From positions 2,220,188 through 2,284,187 of the forward strand of contig VYZB01000120.1 in NCBI GenBank assembly GCA_013397455.1: a DNA stretch of 64,000 nt, written 5' to 3'. The notes under the pieces were generated by a model. It saw nothing but the letters and a program-made list of their open reading frames with translations. It did not search any database and had not been told where the DNA came from. Source of the stretch: Crotophaga sulcirostris. Its lineage: Eukaryota; Chordata; Aves; Cuculiformes; Crotophagidae. Shown one piece after another: positions 13,571-25,766 of the stretch. The translations under genes were made by a program, and so were the position numbers. Numbering within the stretch: the first letter of the stretch is position 1; each line of letters opens with the position of its first letter.

Positions 13571-15870
13571 ATACCCTCTTGAACTCTGACACCTGACACT
13601 GGGCACCTTCAGCTGCAAGAGTCAAGGGTTGAGCAAGGAAGTAAATTCTGGGTAGATACCAATTTCCCTTGAAATATCTGTGAATAATAAACTTCTTTGA
13701 CATATATGTCACAGAAAGCTTTGCTTTTACTGGTTTTCATATAAATTCTGGAGAAAATGGTATTTTTATAGTTATACAATTCTTAGAAATTGTATTTTGA
13801 ACTCTTCCAGTCTGTGCCTCTGGCCCACCTCTCTTAAAGGTGGGAGGAGAAGTAGGTAGTTAAAGTATTTGTATAACAGTTTGTCACAACTGTAGTTAAC
13901 AATACAAGCAAAAGCACCAGTTCCCATTTATCTTTTAGCAAGGACTCCCCAAGCATGTCAACTGTCCTGCCTGAGGACATGCGTTAAAGTAGTTATCAAT
14001 GCCCCAAGACAGAGGGGCTCAAGACTAGCCCTGCTCAAGTGGCATCACGTGTTTTCACTCTCTCTCCCCCCACCCCCGACTGGCCCTCCCAATTCGTCAG
14101 CCCATTGCCCTTTCGTGACATGAACCCCATGGTTGGGAAGGCGCTGGGTATTGTTACCACTGGTCCCTACAGTAGATTGGCAGCCAGGAGTGCCAGGGAA
14201 TGACAGGTCCCATAATGCACCCTCATCGTGAAGATGGAGAGCATCACCTCTGTAACATTCCCAGCTTTCATTAGCCTGAATGCAATTGTGCTAGGTTTAA
14301 TTTTTGGAGTGTTTGCAGTTTTTACAGCAAATGGCTGTTTGAACACAGTGTCCCCATTATATCACCACAGTCAAAGGGAGGAAAGATAAAGACATTGTGT
14401 AAAGTTTCTGTGGCTTTGCAGAAAAGGATTTATGTACTGGAGAACTCTCATCTGGCAGTCAATTTGCCTTTGTCTTTCAAAGTAGTGGAAGTATCAAGGG
14501 AGTATGCCTGAGAGTTTTATTTGCTATTTACCAGATTAGTGAAGTATCAGGCATCTTTAGATCTGCTGTGAAGAAAAATGCTTTCAAAACCATTTTGTAA
14601 ACTTCTGCTGAGGCTGAGGGGAGAGGCAAGTGAAACCCTTGAAATGCTGCCCTTTGAACTGCCAGAGGGGTGCATGATTGAGGAAAGGACTTGAGGCTGT
14701 ACAGTTTCACAAGTTTAAAATGCAGTCTGTCATAAGGGTCTGTCCGGCAGAGAGAAAAGGGAAAAATGCTTCCTCTCCCATCTGCTTTAGAGGTGTAACC
14801 ATGTTAGTGAAAACAATGTCTCTGGAAAAATGCTAGTCCATGGGTAACATATATAGGGATAAAATGAGTTTAAAAAAAAAAAAATCAACATTTTCTAAAC
14901 AGGCAAGAGCGAGATTCTTTTATAGCTTCACTTGGTTTACAGCTCAGTTGGCAACAAGCAAGGAGTATTGGAGTTAATGGGATTGGTCTTGGCTAACATT
15001 TTCCTCCTCAGTCTTTCCCCAATATTTGATTCTGACTGACACAGCTAAATTTGTAGTGAAGGCAGAGCCTGTAAGACCAGGCTTTATTGTCTGAAAGCAA
15101 AACTGAGTAGTATTCATCTAACACTCCTAAAAGTGAGTGAGAGCTGAGGGGAAAACTGCTTACAAAAATGCGTAATTTAGCTTTAAAATCAACTACTGTA
15201 CTGGAGAGCCTGCATCATAAATACCTTGGCATCTACAGGTGATCCTGGGATTTGTGGAGCCGTTAGCTTTGCTAACATGGTAATTAACTGATATAAGTCA
15301 TAAAACAAAGTGATTCACATGATGCTACAGAAAGAAATCAGAACAGAACCAACTAAGAAAAAAAGGGGCTTTATACCAGAATAAAATATGACCCACTGAT
15401 TTAGGGTTATCAATAGGGACTAGTAAATACACTGGAATGTCTGACTAGTTTGAAACTCTACCAATGCCTGAAGCCAACATTTACAAAGTTCCAAAAAAAA
15501 TACCTACCTGAATGCCTGGCACCCATAAAGATCTTGTAATTTCTGATTCCAGGTAAAATATTATGTGAAAGGCCATTTCTGTAGCTAGCCTTGATAAATC
15601 CAAGAGCTGTGAGGTATCTCCTTAAACAATGTTTATCTCCCATGGAAGATGTGAGACTAACCTTCTGCTGTGTTTTCATTATCTCTTTTCAGGGGAAGTT
15701 TCCTAGCCTATTCTTTCGCAGACGTAGGTGGTGTGGTGGTTGGTGTAGGTGGTTCATTTCTGAAGAGTTGGTTTCTGGCCAGACTGCCTCAGGCCCCAAT
15801 CCACAGTGCAGAATATGACCCCTTTTAAGATATAGTTTTAAAGATTTTCCTTTGGCCAAGTGAGCCCTCC
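13571..15870. other. Non-coding sequence, no gene seen
   Basis: I see no gene or repeat family. There is an A-run at about 14872-14884 and a small hairpin GTTAGC-TTT-GCTAAC at about 15265-15279, too short to interpret. Confidence 0.5.
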
Positions 15871-16305
15871 TTACTGTAACATGAACCTTTCTCCTTCCAC
15901 TGCCAGCAAGGAACAGCCTAATGTCCTGCTCTGGAAAAGAGCAATAGTCCTGCTGCAAAGAACACCTTTTTGATACACCACAGGTTCCATTTCAGCCAGA
16001 CATGAAGTAGCCTCCATGAAGACATGCCAAAGGCCAGTATGTGCCAATGCCACCATTATTTTGGTCATACACAGGGTGCTGATGGCTGTTCCTATTGGCC
16101 TGACAGATCTTTTCTCCTGGGAAAGGCATGGACAGGAAGACATCGACCCCATCTGCTGCCACATCATTTCCCTATGTGGCTGGAGAAGCTGTGCCATGGC
16201 ACCTAGAGTGTTTTCAACTGGATCAGTAGAGCAGTCACTGAACTGATCTACAGGCGTACGCAAATCATAAGCAGAAGGTCTAAGAGGTACAAGGAAAGAA
16301 GCCAA
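15871..16305 (-). other. Unexplained 144-codon open frame, probably not a gene
   Basis: An uninterrupted minus-strand frame of 144 codons sits where plus-strand frames are also unusually long (16016-16246 and 16024-16206). The segment is GC-richer than its surroundings, which partly explains the absence of stops. The translation shows no signal peptide, membrane segment, zinc-binding pattern or transposase motif that I recognise. It could be part of an old GC-rich repeat, a decayed exon, or chance. I give no function. Confidence 0.2.
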
Positions 16306-16319
16306 GCATTTTGTTTAAG

Positions 16320-16380
16320 GTGCTGGTCTGAGGCTCAGGAGATGTGGGAGATTCACTTCCACCTGGGTGACAGACCTTCA
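16320..16380 (+). repeat. Possible MIR-like SINE 5' fragment
   Basis: The segment GTCTGAGGCTCAGGAGATGTG resembles the start of MIR-type SINEs as found in amniotes (a 'ctggactgggactcaggagac'-like stretch). Only about 50 bp are similar and the match is from memory. Chance similarity is quite possible. Confidence 0.3.
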
Positions 16381-19100
16381 TTGTTGATGTAGCCTCAGCA
16401 TTACACTCTCTCTCTGTAGGTCCTTCTCTGTCCTCTGCTCACGTTATCCCTTTGTTTTCTCTATTTCGGATATTTGTGCCATGGGGCACTGATTGCATCT
16501 CTTTCTGCAGTACAGGGCTTGGTGCTGTGGTAGATCACTCCGGATACTCCCAGTAACAGCAAATAATAAACACAGTTGTGGTAGGGTATTCGGCATGTGT
16601 TTTTTTGAGGAGAGAGACATGTAACAGATATTCTAAAAATAACTCGTCTCCTTCTTTATCAACTCTGCATTATCACTGCTAACAACTCTCTTCTTCCAGA
16701 GCACAGTTTGGTTCTCCTCAGCACTGCACTTTTAGGACATTCTTGCAATAATGGCAGTAACTTTTCACTGCTATGAAAGATAACGAGGGACAGTGATTGT
16801 TCTGTTTTTAAGTATTTTGGACCAAAAATTTTAACTACTCACCATCAGGGCTGAACTGCCTCTGTGATGTAATTAACTGACACTATAAAATTCTGCTCTA
16901 ACCCAGGCCTTAGTTGTCCATGTTTCTGTCTGGAAAATATGGTGCTTGAGCAAAATTAAACTGAAGATTTTTAGTATAGACATGTTTACAAAGACCTTAA
17001 TCTATATGTGTTGATAAACCTGTATTTCTCATTCAAAAATTTCACGATAAAAGCTATTAAATTAATCTGCTATAAATAACTGGGTTGAAAACTACTTAAC
17101 TTTGGCTACAATAGAAGGAAAGGTATTTCAGGGAACTTATGTATATAGGCATACATTCACACATGCATACTTGAGGGTATAAAAAGCACTTTCTGTGATG
17201 GGTTCAGAAATACAAGGAGTATTACACAGATGGAAAGGTTGCTTTATTCTTACTGGAGCAGTTTTAAGACAATCTTGATTTCCTCTTCTCTTGTGTTTAG
17301 AAACAATGCCAAACGAGAAGTTCAGGAAGATCTATAATAAACTTCCACTATTGATCTGTCTGGATTTGGCCCAGGTTGAACATATCTTACACAATTTTTG
17401 GTTGGTTTGTTGATTTGGGAGTTTTTGGATGTTAATATTTGTTATTTGGTTTATATCTTAGTTCTTGCTCTTTGGGACTTTCCTAGACTGTCCTCTTAAC
17501 TGTTTGGTGCACCATAGCACATATCTGGGCTAAGTTCCCCAGCAGGGAGATCTGGTGCCGCTGCAGCGCAAACAGCAGTGCCAGTACTGTGCTATGAATT
17601 ACTCCTTACTGGTAACTCTCCCAGTCAGTAACAATGAAGGGTCTGACCTCCAAGGCCTGACACCTGAGCCCTTGGTGGGTCTGCAGGGGGCTGATGGAGC
17701 CAGGAGTTCAGCTGGAAGTGGACTCCTTTAGGGGTTACTTTTGCAAGGGTCAGGCCACAGCCATACAAGCACAGCTGCAGAACGTGTCTGGAGAAGTCAG
17801 AATGTGACCCTTCCCCATTCCTCTGTGGATCTGGAGAGGGAGCATAAGCCAGCTCCACTGTTTCCACAGAGAACTCTTCCGATCCCATAGAGCCAAAATC
17901 ATGCTTGGTAAGGGGAGACCTCTGTCTTTGTGAAGGATCACCATTCTGCTTTCTGTGCATGGGAGGAAGTGAGGGGAAGTGTCAATCTGCTCCTCACAAT
18001 TAGCTCACCCTGATAAACTTGTGATATGGAGACCTGATTGACAAACTTCTCTGGGTCTTTTGTAGTAGTCAGCAAGCAGAAAAAGGCAAATGTCCTGCTG
18101 CTGAGATCCTGAGGGGCTTTGCCTTGGGAGAGAAGGAGGATGAACATGCTTTGCCTTGGGCTTGCCTCCTTTGAAACAAAAAATATGTGGTGCTAATTGG
18201 GGGAGCAGCCAGATCTGGAAGACCATATGCTGGTTTTGGCTCACTGAAGAAAGCCAGCATCTGGTTCGGCTCTGTTTCAAAGTTAAAATTTCTTAAACTG
18301 AGCCAAATATTTAAATAATATTAATAATTTTATTTCCTGAATATTAACTACAGTATATGGTGAAATGACTTGCTGTACCTGCAATAAAGGGCTTTTAAGG
18401 CTTATGAGCTGCTCAGTCTCTCTCTCAGCATTTACACAGTCCTGCAAGCCAACTATTCACTGCATGGTACACAATTTCAACTCTGCATTGACTGCTTAAT
18501 TAAAAGTACTGCTTTTAAAAAAGCAATAGGTTTGTGTGTTTTGTTTTGGTTTTTAGTAACTGCCATAGCAATTTCTGTACTAAAATGCTGAGTGCTAAGA
18601 AATAATAAAAAATTATGCATACAAATTCAATAAAATATTAGTTAAAAATTCATGACACAGTATGTCATTTTGTGTCAGGATGCACACACTGTTCAGAGCT
18701 ATTGGGGGGGGTGTTGAAAAAAACCCTAGTATACTTAATGGAGCCAATATTCAATGCCAATTTCCACTAATTATCCGGCATTCTCTTTTTTTTGAGTGGG
18801 TGGGAACTTTGTGAAACCTTTCAGGCTTCTCTCACATTGGTGAACACCCTAAGTTTCAGGCTACCTGAATTTCTCTGAAGGGTGTGGTATGTGTATAATG
18901 TTTGGAAGGCAAACAGAAGACCCAGTGGGATCCTAGCGTTTATCTCACAGAGGGCATCTCAGGTAATCACCTCCTTCAGAATATCTTCAAGATCCCCTTT
19001 CACTCTGTGGTGCCAGAACAGTGTGGTTAGTCTAAGTGATCCTGGTAACGAGAGTAGGTCTCAAAGCAATTTACTCCAGAACAAGGAATTTTTGTGATTT
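16381..19100. other. Non-coding sequence, no gene seen
   Basis: I see nothing convincing. Frames at 17625-17960 and 18005-18280 (minus) are open for 111 and 91 codons but show no family features. There is a short G-run at about 18703-18710. Confidence 0.5.
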
Positions 19101-19103
19101 TGC

Positions 19104-19142
19104 CATTTACAATTGAGAAACTGAGATGCACACAAGTCAGGC
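19104..19142 (+). repeat. Possible MIR-core fragment
   Basis: ATTTACAATTGAGAAACTGAG followed by a cacaca-like stretch resembles the central 'ttttacagatgaggaaactgaggcac' portion of MIR SINEs. Only about 40 bp are similar, so the call is tentative. It lies about 240 bp left of a CR1 copy. Confidence 0.35.
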
Positions 19143-19384
19143 TATAGATATTTAAATATGGATTTATTAAATAAAAATTCAATGATTAGGTTGATTACTT
19201 CCAGATTTCTCCGTATCAGCTGTAGTCATAGTTTGACAGCAGGCTTTTCATCCCCTAGAGCTCACCCTCAATAGCCCTAAGCACAGGGTTGTTGGCGGCC
19301 GCAACAGGAGACAGAGGAGGGAAGTTTCTACAAGGTTTGCTTCCAGAGAGGGTTGTCCTGGATGAAGCTGCCAGATTCAGAAGT

Positions 19385-19780
19385 GATCACAGTATCACAG
19401 TATTACAAGGTTGGAAAGGGCCTCTGAGATCATCGAGTCCAACCTATAATCCAACACTAACACCAATCCATCATCTAAACATGGCACTGAGCGCCTCATC
19501 TGGTGTCCTCTTAAACACCTCCAGGGTCGGCGACTCCACCGCCTCCCTGGGCAGCGCATTCCAATGGCCAATCACCCTTTCAGTGAAGAACTTTTTCCTA
19601 ATATCAAGCCTAAACTTTCCTTGACAAAGCTTGAGTCCATGTCCTCTAGTTCTGTCATTGGTAACCTGAGAGAAGAGATCAAGCCCTGCCTGACTACAAC
19701 CTCCTCTTAGATAGTTATAGAGAGCAATAAGGTCAGCCCTGAGCCTCCTCTTTTTCAGGCTAAACAACGCCAGTCCCATG
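19385..19780 (-). mobile_element. CR1 LINE, 5'-truncated 3' end, variant-tail subfamily
   Basis: Read on the minus strand, this is the end of CR1 ORF2, the short 3' UTR ('...ggttggactcgatgatctcag...') and an octamer tail. The tail reads TGTAATACTGTGATACTGTGAT instead of the usual ATTCTRTG repeat. The element is truncated at about 19780, as CR1 copies usually are because reverse transcription stops early. No target duplication was found, as usual for CR1. The coding part is still open (see the nested entry), which suggests a fairly young copy. The same variant tail occurs at 46381 and 53513. Confidence 0.92.
19471..19776 (-). pseudogene. C-terminal fragment of CR1 ORF2 (reverse transcriptase end)
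   Basis: About 101 codons plus a stop are open without frameshift. They match the conserved CR1 ORF2 C-terminus: residues begin near [20 protein letters not shown], pass through [10 protein letters not shown] and [17 protein letters not shown], and end SPTLEVFKR followed by a short tail and stop. This region lies downstream of the catalytic reverse transcriptase core, so the fragment has no enzymatic activity of its own. Upstream codons continue open to 19935 but no longer look like CR1 and lie outside the element. It is a LINE remnant and not a host gene. Confidence 0.88.
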
Positions 19781-20399
19781 ACAAAAGCCCATAGGGAGGC
19801 AAATGTCTCTCTCTGGCTGGGATGAAGTGTCCTCACAGACCACCAGCTATGCCATGCCTTCCTCCACAAAATTTGCCACTGACTAGCTCTGGCAATGCTC
19901 TTCTCAATTTTCTGGCTTCTCTGACTCCCATTCATAGGTTCCTTGTTCTCCCTATGTAAAACACAGTCAACTGCAATTACCTGTGGGTGGTTTATCCAGG
20001 TGGCTGATAAACTATGGATGTTGGGATGCAGAGCCAGCTCAGATCTAGCTACGCTTATTAACTCTTATTTAGTGTTGCTCTGCTGCTGCTTGGGCCAGCT
20101 GGAATCCAGGAGAGTAGCAGTCACCTCTGTACAAGGAAGAGTCCAGCCTAAGGTACCTGCGTATGAACAGAGCCAGTTGGGCTCACCCTGTCTTCATTTT
20201 CCTGCCTTGGAGGCAGTGTGGATACAAGCAGAGAGATACACAGACCCTCCTGCACGGAGGCAGCATTGCACCTGGGCCAAGCTGCTGAGGCTGACTGGTC
20301 CAAGAGAACTTCTGAGGTGCTGGGACCCCAGTGGTTTTTGCAGTGCCTGTGCTGATTTTGTTCGCCATGCCTCACTCGAGGCACCTACATTTGCAAATC

Positions 20400-20470
20400 T
20401 TGTGTGACTTGCCCAAGGTTGCAGAGCAGATCAGTGGCACAGCCTGAGTTCAGGCTTCCTGCCCCTTGGC
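20400..20470 (+). repeat. MIR-like SINE fragment
   Basis: The segment reads GTGTGACTTGCCCAAGGTTG, then GCAGA..AGTGGCACAGCCTGAGTTCAGG and CTTCCTGCCCC. It matches the most conserved part of MIR elements (gtgacttgcccaaggtcacacag...agtggcagagcc...). About 65 bp are recognisable. MIR fossils are old, and in birds they are sparse and often preserved only around the core. The 154-codon frame that overlaps this stretch is therefore not credible as a gene. Confidence 0.6.
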
Positions 20471-20475
20471 CCAGG

Positions 20476-23400
20476 TTAAATGGGTGAGAATCTCCCACAC
20501 CAGCTGGGAGCTCTGTGGGACTCCCCATATTGTGCACTGGCATGGGATTCAGCTGGAAGTGTTGCTGTTACTGTTGCTATACCATAAATATGATTTTAAA
20601 AATTTAGGAAAAATATTTTTAACTCTCATTTACTCTCCGTTTTCCAATTTCCTATATTTTATTTCTCTTTGAAGGACAGGAAACTTGCATTGATCCTAAA
20701 GCAAAATACCATTTTAAAATATCAGGCTCAGACATGCAAGCAAGAGCAGATGCTAACTACTCATAGACCAATTGCATCTGGACACATTTAATATTATGTC
20801 CTCACACTTTTACATTCAGTTTTTACGCTTGTCAGCAGATTACTTATTTCCCAAATGTGGTATTTCTGGATTGGACCTGACAGTCATGGCACAGTGCATG
20901 AAATCTACTTTGGGAGTATGGATGCTCAAGCGATGTGACCCACAAGTTAGGCTCATGGGGTGACATAAGGAAAAATATGCACAAAATGCAGGTCTTTCAC
21001 ATTATGAAGCCAGGGGAAGCACAGGTCTGTTTTTATCAATGAGTTCCTGGGCTGCTTTCTGCCTGGATGGCTTAGAAATTTTATATTTCATCTCAGTGCC
21101 CAATGGTGACCTCAGTGTTTTCAAGAAGAACAGAACAAATAGCTGATAGAAAAAGGAGTTAAAGTAGCCTTACTGAACAAATAAATTGGCAAGTGTATCT
21201 AATAATTGCATGGGTTCAGCATTTTTCTGCGATAAATGAGTAAACTTTAAATGTATCTCTGAGATGTACTATCACAGGCATTGCCATGGGCAAGTTTTAT
21301 CCAATGATGAAACAGCAAGGCCTTGTGAGATAAAGATGATAGAAGGGGTACTATCAGGTGGCAGCCGGGTAATTACAACTCTCTATTTGGGCTCTGTAGT
21401 GATGCTGCATGTGATAAGTGGAGAATAATGAAGAAAAAGGAGTAGTGATAATACAGGAGCTAAATGGTAGAAAATAGCCTATCATAGCCCACAGCCCTCT
21501 GAGTGCCTATGGGGACTTTGAACTATCTTCTTCAGTTTTCAACCACAGAAAAAATAGTCTCTCTTTCTTCTTCCTTTGCTAAATTTATGTCTGGTGGGAC
21601 AAAAGGGAAAACTGAAAGGAAATCAAGGGTATGTGAAGAGAATATGACCTTTGCAAATAACGCTGAAGGTCACTGTGTAATTATTCTAAAATAAAAGTAT
21701 CCTGTAATCTTGTCTGTACCCACAAAAGATGCAAGACCATTTTTTAATGTGATTCTGAACAATTTTGTTGGGGACCATGGTTTATGAAAGGTCAGTTAAA
21801 GTATTACTAATTATATCGTGTCAAGCTCTTTGCTCAGAAGAACACAAATGCCATTTGCTACCATAGAGTCAAAATCTGATTAAAGTGAAAGACTGTCAAA
21901 AGACAAACTCGTCACACATAAACAAAACCACAATTTCCTGAGTGAAGATTGGGTTCGGTAGCTTTAAAAAAAAAAACACAGGAAGGGAAAACACCCTGGA
22001 ATTGGTCACTGAAACTTTAACTTCAGTTTGTTCCTTTTTATTTTTCCCTACTATATCTCCTGGTGAGGTTGGCACAGTTTACCAGCTACCTGGATGACTC
22101 TCTTGGTATTTTTTTTTACTCCTCTGGGTAAGATAATAGTTCCATGGCACTTCTTTCACTTTGAGTCTGAGACTTAAATGTCAGTTACACTGGATGTGAT
22201 ATAGTGTGGGTGTGTGCATGTATGTGTACATACATGAGAGAACTGCACATAAAATATCCACTGCTTAAAGATGAGTCACTAATTGTTTTGCCTTTTTTTT
22301 TTTTTAAATTAGCCACCTAAACAGCTAGAGTAAGAAGTGTACTGTGCAATATTCATGTATGTTCATGTCTGTTCTCTTCTTAGGACACCAACTCTGCATT
22401 ACCATGGATTTGATGTAATGGGCCATCCCACATCACAGAGGTGAGGTTGTCTCAACACATTGCTGGGATGTGCAGTGAATCTCCTAGGAACAGAATGATT
22501 CAAAATGAGACATTTCTTAGTATAGCAAGTGGTGGTATTTATTAACCTAGACATTAGTGAAGCCAGTAGTAAATCAAGGAAATTTTATACAGTGCCAGGA
22601 TTTGGGAGGCTCATGGCTTGTTGGTAAAACTAAGAACATCCTATACAGTTTTAAAGGAAAAAAATGAACCGATTTCTTGTTCTCATCATGACAGAACCTG
22701 TCTGGAAGTATGACAAAAGCATTTATGCGTTACAGAAATTAACTGCATGTAATAAAATATTTATTACTGAACAGAATGTTTGTTTGTAGGCTGAGATGCC
22801 ACAACTAAATAAAAAAAATAAAAAAGGAAATTCACACACACATTAAAAAAAAACCTTTTTAAAGTGTATACCTGAGTGCCATAATTTCTATTATATGATT
22901 AAATTGTAATGTCCGTTCCAAATCTGTAAAAATTCAAATCATTACTACTTTTGGTGAGGCACTAAGATGACTTACGTCAAGTCCAATCCTTCCTCTGATT
23001 TAAGATAAAGGTCCCAGTAAAAAATAGATACATATTACAAATTAGAAGTTCACAGTGGAAAGAATTATTAGGCCATCTCTGTCAGCTTGTGTAGTTTCTC
23101 ATTATTGACTGACTCCTACTTCCCTGGAGTAACGGGGTTTTGTCATGGACCCACAAGGCCTTATTTATGTACAAGCCACTTCAGTGCTTTGGCCATGTAA
23201 GTGAAATACAACTTCGACCATATGGCTCTGCAGTGGTACCCAAATGGTGAGATTCCCTAGAAAAGGATTCATCACACCTATTTTTACACACCTAAAAATT
23301 AGACATCTGACTTAGCCACCCTACTTCTTTTTTTCGGTCAGTGGGGAGAAACTGATACCTTCAAAAACAAAATTATGTGAGCTCTGTCAGGCATCCACCT

Positions 23401-25482
23401 CAAGGAGGGATCAGTCACTCTCTGGAAATACCTATTTCTCCTGACTGAATACAAAGGGAGCCTGGGGTGACTGGCTTAGACATTTAACTTTTATATGACT
23501 GTAGACAGGTAAAATGAATTGCATCCTGACTTTAAAGGAGATTTGTGTCCAGAGAGATCAAGACAGGTCTCGTCTGTATATTTGGATGTTACTTCCATTT
23601 TAAATCATGCTAAGTGCTTCCTAATCTACAGTGATGAATAACCTTATTGTCATCCATCTCAGTCTGCCTTGCATTTGACTCATTTTTGGCTATACAAAGC
23701 CTACCCAGAGTTTGTCCAGTGGCCATGATGACTTAGGCAGTGCCCTGTTCCTTCTCCTGAACCCCATCTGCCACTGGTCATTTCTGTGATCACATAGTGA
23801 AGCAGATTAGGACGCTGACTTGGTTGAAAAACTGGGGGGTGGGAGGGGGAGTTCTTCTGTGTTCTGGCTCAAATGACCACGCAAACAACTACATTGGAAA
23901 AATGGAAGAAATACCAGAAGAGCAGCATCAGGGCTAGGGAGTGCTTCCAGGCAGCCTCCATCACATGCCTTTCCTTTCTGTCATCCATTTTTCTGGACTC
24001 AACGCTAAAATCCTTATCAAGGCTTCACCATCTAGTCTGGATCCCAGTAGTTTTCTCCTCATCATCCACCTCTTTTTCTCTCTTGTCTACCCAGTAAAAG
24101 CAGTCCCTTAGGGTGGTCTCCCTCACCCTACTCCCCCTTTAAGCAATCTGCTTACTTTGGGGGGCAGCAGAAAACAACTATAAAAGGATGAAGAGCTATT
24201 TGCCAGTCCTATGGGTCAAATAGATGTTTGCTGGCAAGGTCCCAAGACCTCCCGAGACTGAATATCCACAACTTTTTCCTCACTTGTGATGATGGCATAA
24301 TGACTGTCCCTGCGCTCACTCTGGCCATTTTGGTCTGCTCTCCTATTCCCTTTTGGTGGCCAAATCAAGTTCACACTTCATAAACAAGTGGGTCAGAAAA
24401 ATTGAGGGATCAAGCGATGCCTGGGAGGGAAGAGTGGAATGGGAATTCTTCAAATGTATATACTGACTGCAGAAAATATACAGTCTGGTTCTGAAAATCC
24501 AGGAGTTTAAAGGAAGAACTGCCCCATGGGTTGAACTTTTTATTTTTTAGGGAAATTATTTCATTTTGGGTAACCAGTGTTGAGGATTAACATCAAATTG
24601 TCCCCTGTCACTGCCTGCTGAAATTGGGTACAGAGCAAAACTTGGCACTTTCTTGACCTAGCAAGAAATTTGTGTTTTAGCTCAAATCAAGACTGCACTT
24701 TCAAAGTGGATTTCCTGGTTGTCCTGACTTGTTGGGCTTTGAAGTTCCCTTGGTTCACATCACAACCAAACATGCATCAGCTGTACTCCTGTGGGGTGAA
24801 TCTAAACCAAAAGACGTGTTCCAGAAGTGCACATACAGTGCTCCCACTGCTTGTAGGCATTCAGTCCCTGGGCCTGTGCTGCAGCTAGTCCAGATTCACC
24901 CTCTCTGAAATGCACAGAGTGAGAGTATGGGATCCTCAACACCAACCGTTTTGCCCTACTGATCTGCGCCTACTGGTCCAAATTACTTTGCCAGTGGAGA
25001 TGTATCCTATATATTATCCAGTGTAATCAAAAGAATTTCTCTCTATTTCGTATTTGCCCTCATCACAAGACCTTGAAACAAAACCAGAAACCAACTGCCA
25101 CTTTTGCAAAATGAAACTGAAATCAGAACTAGCCTTCGAGGCAGATGACCAAGACCCACTAACAAGTTTTAGCTTTGTGGTCCTGATATGATCCCTGTCA
25201 AAACTCAGGAGTTTTCCCCTGGTTGTTTGCAGTCTTAGACTGCACTCTTACTCATTGATTTCTAGCACCTCAGTCCATAAAATGCACATCCATTATGCAT
25301 CACTTTTACTCCTGCATATAGCAGTTTGTAGATATGAAATCCTACACCTATACACTTGCTCTGTACTGCTTCCTGATTTCTTCTTTTCTTACTAGTCTCC
25401 TTTTACCTTCTGAAATTACAAGGCCTATACCTTGGAAACGAAGTCAGAAATTTTCATAATTTTTAAGTGTATTCATAAAGGC
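20476..25482. other. Non-coding sequence, no gene seen
   Basis: No gene is visible. There is a TG-rich microsatellite with TGTACATACATG at 22205-22236, T- and A-runs near 22110, 22293 and 22840, and a purine-rich GGGGGGTGGGAGGGGGAG at about 23834-23851. Frames are short and featureless. Confidence 0.5.
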
Positions 25483-25766
25483 AGGGAATAATCTGTTCTC
25501 CATGTCCCTAGTAGATAGGACAAGAATTGATGAGCTTAAATTTCTGCAAAGGGGATTTAGGATAGTCATTAGGAAAAACTTTCTAGTTAAGCCTTGGAAT
25601 AGATTGCCTAGGGAGACCGTAGGATCTCTATCACTGGCGGTTTTTTCAAGAACAAGTTAGACAAGTGTCTGTCAGGAGTGTCATAGGTATAGTTTATCTT
25701 GCCTTGAGGGGGTAGAGGGAATAGATGACCTCACAAAGTCCCTTCCAGTCTCTTTCCTGTGATCTT
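25483..25766 (+). mobile_element. Ancient CR1/L3-like LINE 3' end
   Basis: Colinear with the 3' end of turtle/amniote-type CR1. It runs from AGATAGGACAAGAATTGATG, through TTAGGAAAAACTTTCTAGTTAAG, GGAATAGATTGCCTAGGGAG and ATAGATGACCTCACAAAGTC, to CCCTTCCAGTC. It is considerably diverged and has no clear tail repeat left, so it is old compared with the avian CR1 copies in this window. The coding frame is destroyed. Confidence 0.65.

Noticed and set aside
19943..20407. 154-codon plus-strand open frame
   Set aside because: It ends within a MIR-like SINE fragment, starts next to a CR1 copy, and has no recognisable domain.
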